A DNA stretch of 64,000 bases from Cupriavidus sp. WGlv3 (GTDB lineage: Bacteria; Pseudomonadota; Gammaproteobacteria; Burkholderiales; Burkholderiaceae), in assembly GCF_023952475.1 (NCBI RefSeq), contig NZ_JALHRX010000002.1, forward strand, positions 62,001 to 126,000, read 5' to 3'. Each line of letters starts with the position of its first letter. Positions within the stretch are counted from its first letter, which is position 1. The notes under the pieces were generated by a model. The model had not been told where the DNA came from, did not search any database, and worked only from the letters and a program-made list of their open reading frames with translations. A program made the translations under genes and the position numbers. Of the stretch, positions 59,070 through 64,000 are shown one piece after another.

Positions 59070-60020
59070 GTGTCCATCGCCCCCGACAAGCTGGTCCACA
59101 ACCTGGTATCGCGGCTGCGCCTGCGCCACCTGCCACTGCTGCTCGCGCTGGCGCGGCAGCGTTCGGTGTCACGCGTCGCGGCCGAACTCAACCTGTCGCA
59201 GCCCGCCGTGACCAAGGCCCTGCGCGAGATCGAAGACATCTTCATGGTGCCGCTGTTCACCCGCACCCGGCGCGGACTGGAGCCCACCTCCACCGGCCTG
59301 GCGGTGCTGGCGCACGCCCGTCTGACACTGGCCGATGCCGATGCGCTGGGGCGCGAACTGGCGGCGATCGAAGCCGGGCTGTCCGGCCGGCTGCGCCTCG
59401 GCGTGATTCCGTACATCAGCCGCGGCGTGCTCGATACGGCCTGCACCTTCGGCCTGGCGCAGACCCCGCGGGTGTCGGTGCTGGTGCGCGAAGGCACCAC
59501 CGACGAGCTGGTCGGCGCACTGCGCGAGCATGAACTGGACTGCGTCATCGCGCGCACCTTCTTTGCGCCGGGCGCGGACATCGTGCAGCAGCCGCTGTAT
59601 CGCGAAGAGCCGGCGCTGGTCGTGCCCACCGCGGCCGCGGCGCGGCTGGCGCGCGGCGCGCTCGACTGGCACCGGCTGGCCGAACGCGACTGGATCCTGC
59701 CGCCGCCCAACACGCCGATCCGACGCACCATCAACACCATCTTCGCGGTGGCGGGCGTGGCGCAGCCGACGCCGATGGTCGAAACCTACTCGATCAAGAC
59801 CATGGCCACGCTGATGCGCAGGCATCCGGCGGCAACGACCATCGTACCTAAGGCCGTTGCCAGCGAACTGGTCGAGGCCAGGGGCGCGGTGGTGCTGCCG
59901 CATGCGCTGAGCTGGGACCTGCCGCCGGTGGGCGTGATGTGGCGGCGCCAGCCGGTGGAGGACGATGTGGTCGCGGCGCTGGTGGCGTGCCTGCGCGCGC
60001 TGCCGGCAGACCTCGCGTAG
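59070..60020 (+). CDS. LysR-family transcriptional regulator
   Basis: The 316-residue protein has the LysR helix-turn-helix at residues 18-75 (LRLRHLPLLLALARQRSVSRVAAELNLSQPAVTKALREIED in blocks, LFTRTRRGLEPTSTG). A type 2 periplasmic-binding effector domain follows (LRLGVIPYISRGVL, ELDCVIARTFF, MVETYSIKTMATLMRRHPAATTIVP). It diverges from the gamma-glutamyltransferase unit with two inverted repeats between, the standard layout for control of the neighbour and itself. Confidence 0.93.
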   Translation: MSIAPDKLVHNLVSRLRLRHLPLLLALARQRSVSRVAAELNLSQPAVTKALREIEDIFMVPLFTRTRRGLEPTSTGLAVLAHARLTLADADALGRELAAIEAGLSGRLRLGVIPYISRGVLDTACTFGLAQTPRVSVLVREGTTDELVGALREHELDCVIARTFFAPGADIVQQPLYREEPALVVPTAAAARLARGALDWHRLAERDWILPPPNTPIRRTINTIFAVAGVAQPTPMVETYSIKTMATLMRRHPAATTIVPKAVASELVEARGAVVLPHALSWDLPPVGVMWRRQPVEDDVVAALVACLRALPADLA

Positions 60021-60057
60021 CCTGCGGCACAGGCCCGCACCCGCCCGCGACCAGGCA

Positions 60058-62268
60058 TCAGTTCCGCGTCAGCACCCGCACCGGCCCGCGCCGCTCGAGC
60101 ACGTCGACCACCACGCGCTCGCCCGAACGCCGCACCGCGACGTCGGCGCTGCCGCCGCCGACGCCGAGGTTGCGGAACACCACCTCGTCCAGGAACGGCG
60201 GCAGCGACGGGTTCTCGAACGTGATCGCCGGCTCCTGCGTGTCGAAATCCAGCCCCAGGCAGGCCTGCAGCATCAGCAGCGGCGCGGCCGCGGCCCAGGC
60301 CTGCGGCGCGCACGCCACCGGATAGAAGGTCGGCCCCTGGCTGCGCTGGCGCGCAAAGCCGCAGAACAGCTCGGGCAGGCGGCGCAGGTCGATATAGCTC
60401 GATGCCGCGAACAGGCCCTCGAAGATGCGGCTGGCTTCGGGGTGGTAGCCGTAGCGCGCCATGCCCGCCGCGATCAGGGCATTGTCGTGCGGCCAGACCG
60501 AGCCGTTGTGGTAGCTCATCGGGTTGAAGCGCGCCGCGTCCGCGGCAACAGTGCGGATACCCCAGCCGCAGAACGACGTACTCTGCATCAGCGTGCCCAC
60601 GACCGAGGGCGCGCGCTCCGGCAGCGCGATGCCGGTAAACAGCGTATGGCCCGCGTTGGAGGCGCGGATGCGGCACGGCTGCTTCTTGCCATCCAGCGCC
60701 AGCACATAAGTGCCCAGCACGGGGTCATAGAAGTGCTTGTCGAAGGCGTCGCGCAGCACTTCCGCCCTGGCGGCATAGCGGGCCGCGCCCTCGCTGTCGT
60801 CCAGCGCCGCGCGGATCTGCGCCGCGGCCTGCCAGGCGCCGTAGGTGTAGGCCTGGACCTCGGCCAGCGCGATCGGGCCGGCGGCAAGCCGTCCGTCCTC
60901 ATGGAACACCGAGTCGCGGCTGTCTTTCCAGCCCTGGTTGATCAGGCCCTCCGGCGACTGCCGGCCGTATTCGACGAACCCGTCGCCGTCGCGGTCGCCG
61001 TATTCGCTGATCCAGTCCAGCGCGGCCTGCAGCCTGGGCCACAGCGCGCGCACGGTGTCGACATCGCCGGTGCGCCGCAGGTAGGCGCCGGCCAGCAGCA
61101 CGAACAGCGGCGTGGCGTCGACGCTGCCGTAGTAGAGCGCGAACGGCACCTCGCCGAGGCGCGCCATTTCGCCATGGCGCATCTCGTGCAGGATCTTGCC
61201 GGGCTCGGCATCCGCGCCGGGGTCGACGGTCTCGGCCTGCATCGCGGCAAGATACTGCAGCACGCCGCGCGCGATCTCGGGATCCAGCCATAGCGTCTGC
61301 AACGCGGTGATCAGCGCATCCCGGCCGAATACCGTGCTGAACCACGGGATGCCGGCATACGGGTAAGGTCCGTGCACGGTGTTGGTCAGCAGCATGTACA
61401 GGTCGGAGAGGCTGCGCCGCGCGACTTCGGTGAACAGCTCGTTCGAGGTGGTGATCGACGCCGCGCGCCCGGACGAGCGCCGCAACTCGCGCCGTGACTG
61501 CAGCAGCGCGCCGAGGAAGGACTGGGCCTCGTGCTCCTCATGATCCACCGACTTGCAGCGGATCTCCATGCGCAGCAGCTGCATGCACGACGGCTTGAGC
61601 AGCAGCGTGAAGCTGGCACGGCTGCCGCTCAGCTCCTGCGGCTGCGGATCGAACGAGAGCCGGGTTTCGCGCCGCGCCTGGTCCAGGCCGGTATAGCTCA
61701 GCGTGACCGCGGCGCCGTCGACTTGCGGCGGGTGCAAGGTGCCGCGCCGCAGCCGCTGCGTGCCGCGCACTTCGAACAGGTCGGCAAAGTCCGCATCGAA
61801 GGCGATATCGATGCACACGCGCCGCGGCCGGTCGTCGAAGTTGCGCACGCTCAGGCGTTCATAGCAGGCGCCGTTCCACAGGAAGCGCGAGCGGCGCAGG
61901 TGGATCAGGTCGTGCTCGAGCCACAGCGCGCCCTCCTGGTCGAACAGGTCCGGATTGGTCAGGTCGCAGGTCAGCGCGGCATTGTCGTCGCGCAGCGTCG
62001 ACGACAGCAGCATCGGGCGCTGCCCTTCCACCGTCAGCCGCAGGAAGGACAAGTGGCGCGTGTCGAAATGGAACAGCCCCTCGGGGCTGCCCGGCGCACC
62101 GATCGCATCGCCGTTATGGTCGAACAGCGCGAAGGTGTCGCCATGCTTGAGCGTGCGCGGGCGCCGCTCCTGCAGCGACGCCGCCGCGGGAATATAGAAC
62201 TGCGCGACTTCGCCGGCGCCGGCGACCGCCACCGAGCGGTGGGGATGTTCCGTGGATTCTGCAGGCAT
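60058..62268 (-). CDS. Amylo-alpha-1,6-glucosidase / glycogen debranching-like protein
   Basis: The 736-residue protein has an N-terminal GDE beta domain (ALFDHNGDAIGAPGSPEGLFHFDTRHLSFLRLTVEG in blocks, LRRSRFLWNGACYERLSVRNFDDRP) and a C-terminal six-hairpin glycosidase domain. That domain has YPYAGIPWFSTVFGRDALITALQTLWLDPEIARGVL, LYYGSVDATPLFVLLAGAY, GQSPEGLINQGWKDS-like residues and SYHNGSVWPHDNALIAAGM. Many bacterial members act on plant-type or storage glucans or on unknown glycosides. It is followed upstream by a GT4 gene 32 bases away, suggesting a joint glycan role. Confidence 0.9.
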   Translation of the reverse strand: MPAESTEHPHRSVAVAGAGEVAQFYIPAAASLQERRPRTLKHGDTFALFDHNGDAIGAPGSPEGLFHFDTRHLSFLRLTVEGQRPMLLSSTLRDDNAALTCDLTNPDLFDQEGALWLEHDLIHLRRSRFLWNGACYERLSVRNFDDRPRRVCIDIAFDADFADLFEVRGTQRLRRGTLHPPQVDGAAVTLSYTGLDQARRETRLSFDPQPQELSGSRASFTLLLKPSCMQLLRMEIRCKSVDHEEHEAQSFLGALLQSRRELRRSSGRAASITTSNELFTEVARRSLSDLYMLLTNTVHGPYPYAGIPWFSTVFGRDALITALQTLWLDPEIARGVLQYLAAMQAETVDPGADAEPGKILHEMRHGEMARLGEVPFALYYGSVDATPLFVLLAGAYLRRTGDVDTVRALWPRLQAALDWISEYGDRDGDGFVEYGRQSPEGLINQGWKDSRDSVFHEDGRLAAGPIALAEVQAYTYGAWQAAAQIRAALDDSEGAARYAARAEVLRDAFDKHFYDPVLGTYVLALDGKKQPCRIRASNAGHTLFTGIALPERAPSVVGTLMQSTSFCGWGIRTVAADAARFNPMSYHNGSVWPHDNALIAAGMARYGYHPEASRIFEGLFAASSYIDLRRLPELFCGFARQRSQGPTFYPVACAPQAWAAAAPLLMLQACLGLDFDTQEPAITFENPSLPPFLDEVVFRNLGVGGGSADVAVRRSGERVVVDVLERRGPVRVLTRN

Positions 62269-62300
62269 GAGGGGGTCTCTCCAGCAGTGGTCGTGTGCGG

Positions 62301-63380
62301 TTATGCGAGCGCCATTCCGTCGGCCTCGCCATGTGCCTGGCCCGCGTCGCCGGGGTGCGGCAAGCCCTGGTAGATGCGTACGTAGTCGCGCGCCATCCGC
62401 GCCGCGGTAAAGCGCGCGTCGAACGCGGCACGCACGCCGGCGCGCGGCAGCGTGGCCACGCTGGCGACGGCGGCCACCGCTTCATCGACGCTGTGCACGA
62501 TATAGCCGCTGAGGCCCGGCTCGATCACCTCCGGCACCGAACCGCAGTCGAACGCAATCACCGGCGTGCCGCAGGCCATGGCCTCGATCATCACCAGGCC
62601 GAACGGCTCGGGCCACGCGATCGGGAACAGCAGCGCGCGCGCATTGCCGAGGAACGCGGACTTCGCCGACTCGTCGATTTCACCGATGTATTCGACTTCG
62701 GCATGCGCCGCCACCAGCGGACGAATCACTTCCTGCCAGTAGGTGCGGTCGACCCGGTCGACCTTGGCCGCCATCTTCAGCGGCAAACCCGCGCGCGCGG
62801 CCACCTCGATGGCATGGTCGGGGCGCTTCTCCGGCGAGATGCGGCCAAGGAATGCCAGGTAGTCGCCCGCCGGACTGGCGCAGTAGTCCAGCAGCGTCGC
62901 CGGGATGCCATGGTGCACCGTGCCCACCCAGTTCACCGGCGGCATCGGCGCGCGCTGCGCGTCGGAGACCGACACCAGCGGAAATTGCGGGAAATGCGCA
63001 TAGAAGGGCTGCAGCTCCGGCAGGTCCAGCCGGCCGTGCAAGGTAGTCAGTGCGCGCACCGGCAGGCGCCGCAGCAGCGGGCATTGCAGCATGTCGATAT
63101 GGAAATGCAGGACATCGAAGCGCGCGGCGGCAGCCATCACGCGGTCCAGCATCATCACGTAGTAAGGCAGATGGTCGCCGACGTCCGCATCGAGGCGCAG
63201 TGCCATGTCGCAGCACGGCACCAGTTCGGCGCCGGTGACCGAGTCGCCGCTGGCGAACAGCGTGACCTCGTGCCCTTGGCGCACCAGTTCTTCCGTCAGG
63301 TACGAAACGATGCGCTCGGTGCCGCCATAAAGGCTGGGCGGGCAGCGTTCGGCGAGTGGTGCAATCTGCGCAATCTTCAT
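62301..63380 (-). CDS. Family 4 glycosyltransferase
   Basis: The 359-residue protein has MKIAQIAPLAERCPPSLYGGTERIVSYLTEELVRQGHEVTLFASGDS in blocks at the N-terminus and ALTTLHGRLDLPELQPFYAHFP near 120. FLGRISPEKRPDHAIEVAARAGLPLKMAAKV is the donor domain start, and GLVMIEAMACGTPVIAFDCGSVPEVIEPGLSGYIV is the C-terminal E-x7-E nucleotide-sugar motif. GGGGGGAGAG precedes the ATG at 63380. It is the first gene of a two-gene unit with the debranching-like protein. Donor and acceptor are unknown. Confidence 0.92.
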   Translation of the reverse strand: MKIAQIAPLAERCPPSLYGGTERIVSYLTEELVRQGHEVTLFASGDSVTGAELVPCCDMALRLDADVGDHLPYYVMMLDRVMAAAARFDVLHFHIDMLQCPLLRRLPVRALTTLHGRLDLPELQPFYAHFPQFPLVSVSDAQRAPMPPVNWVGTVHHGIPATLLDYCASPAGDYLAFLGRISPEKRPDHAIEVAARAGLPLKMAAKVDRVDRTYWQEVIRPLVAAHAEVEYIGEIDESAKSAFLGNARALLFPIAWPEPFGLVMIEAMACGTPVIAFDCGSVPEVIEPGLSGYIVHSVDEAVAAVASVATLPRAGVRAAFDARFTAARMARDYVRIYQGLPHPGDAGQAHGEADGMALA

Positions 63381-64000
63381 CGGCTCTCCCCCCTGGTCAT
63401 CAGCAAACTGCAGGGTGGATTGCCGCGACAGTGCCTGGGGCTGATGAAGGCACCATAGAAAGCGGCGGGGGCTTTTTCAAGCTGGTCCGGACCATGCAGG
63501 CGCGGCATGGAAACCATGTAGCGCAGCGATGATGGCGACCCTGTCCGTCAGGGCTTACCCGGAGGCGCGGCCGCCGCTATTTCGCGGTGCGGAATAGCAG
63601 GCCGCTTTCCTTGACGGTGCCCGCGCGCCTATGCAAAAGTCGGCGAAAACGAACGATCGTGCGGGAACACTTTCCCGACACGGCGTCACCGGGCGGCAAC
63701 GCTGTCCGGCTTGCCGGGCGGCCATCGCGCCGCATCGCACAGGAGACACCGCCATGCAGCATCCGCAGCACCGCATTGCGCACCGCCATTGCCTGGTCCC
63801 GCACATGGAGCCAGCGCCCCCGCGCAACGACGCACGCACCACCGCACGCACCGTCGCACGCATTCCGGCACGACAGCCCGCGCTGCCGCCGGCCTGACCC
63901 ACTGCGCCCGAGTTTCAACTGCGCGGCCGCGCCTGGCGCCGCCGCGCCGGAACACGCACGGCCATTGCCGGCGCGTGCCTGCTTTCCCGAAACGTAAGAG
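63381..64000. other. Right-edge region without a certain gene
   Basis: The first 100 bases are the leader of the glycosyltransferase gene. The remainder carries several overlapping open frames that have Arg/Ala/Pro-rich, shadow-like composition. Only a short frame at 63754 has a good ribosome site and is listed separately. A few A+T-richer bases near 63635-63655 (CAAAAGTCGGCGAAAACG) may belong to a rightward promoter. Confidence 0.35.
63754..63897 (+). CDS. Possible small protein of 47 residues
   Basis: AGGAGA lies eight bases before an ATG, and the frame runs MQHPQHRIAHRHCLVPHMEP to a TGA at 63895-63897. The sequence is rich in His, Arg, Ala and Pro with no hydrophobic segment and no family I know. 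Codon composition is not clearly coding, so this may be chance. Confidence 0.25.
   Translation: MQHPQHRIAHRHCLVPHMEPAPPRNDARTTARTVARIPARQPALPPA

Noticed and set aside
63587..63997. 136-codon frame at the right edge
   Set aside because: It is Arg/Pro/Ser-rich, lacks a ribosome site and any domain, and overlaps other equally open frames.

Overview
The window looks like a chromosome segment of a high-GC betaproteobacterium of the Cupriavidus/Ralstonia group. The reasons are the very GC-rich third codon positions, three orphan Bug-type periplasmic binding proteins, CaiB and acyl-CoA dehydrogenase catabolic clusters, and a polyhydroxyalkanoate (PHA) locus. I could not run any search, so the genus is an inference. 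No rRNA, tRNA, CRISPR array, prophage or insertion sequence was recognised.

Layout. 1-5.3 kb: end of a membrane protein, a cyanide-insensitive bd-type quinol oxidase operon (two large subunits plus a 49-residue DUF2474 protein), then an FUSC / DUF1656 / HlyD efflux system. 6.2-13.7 kb: molybdenum cofactor and formate dehydrogenase genes (moaA, moeA, fdhD, an FdhF/YdeP-type oxidoreductase) with a MocR-type regulator and a small winged-helix protein. 13.9-22.8 kb: a tightly overlapping operon (PrpD-like, two MaoC proteins, acyl-CoA dehydrogenase, CaiB CoA transferase, HpcH/CitE lyase, Bug protein). It is divergent from a second CitE-like lyase, and an IclR regulator follows. The gene set suggests breakdown of a branched C5 dicarboxylate such as itaconate or mesaconate. 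Two copies of one 16-bp palindrome lie between the divergent units. 22.9-29.1 kb: a TetR-type regulator, Bug protein, enoyl-CoA hydratase and two acyl-CoA dehydrogenases, divergent from a CaiB transferase across a promoter that overlaps an inverted repeat.

29.1-33.1 kb, which looks less GC-rich by eye: a frameshifted lactate/malate dehydrogenase-like gene, a DASS-family anion transporter and an unrecognised histidine-bearing membrane protein. 33.2-35.5 kb: an MltF-like lytic transglycosylase and a GNAT acetyltransferase. 35.5-46.1 kb: an eight-gene PHA and acetyl-phosphate locus on the minus strand (phaJ, phaC, phasin, phaZ-type depolymerase, DUF3141 PHA-synthase-like protein, pta, ackA, fabI). 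An AraC regulator gene precedes it, and a 21-bp-period direct repeat is its likely binding site. 46.3-55.5 kb: DsbA/FrnE-like protein, SulP transporter, DUF3300/DUF2950/lipoprotein operon, PPK2 polyphosphate kinase and small unknowns. 55.6-60.0 kb: gamma-glutamyltransferase, Bug protein and GAF protein, divergent from a LysR regulator with two inverted repeats between. 60.0-63.4 kb: amylo-alpha-1,6-glucosidase-like protein and a family 4 glycosyltransferase. The last 0.6 kb holds nothing certain.

The strongest leads are the C5-dicarboxylate-like cluster with a hydratase apparently split into two genes, its twin operators, the DUF3141 protein with a complete PHA-synthase-type triad, the AraC direct repeat before phaJ, and the unknown membrane protein at 31.9-33.1 kb.
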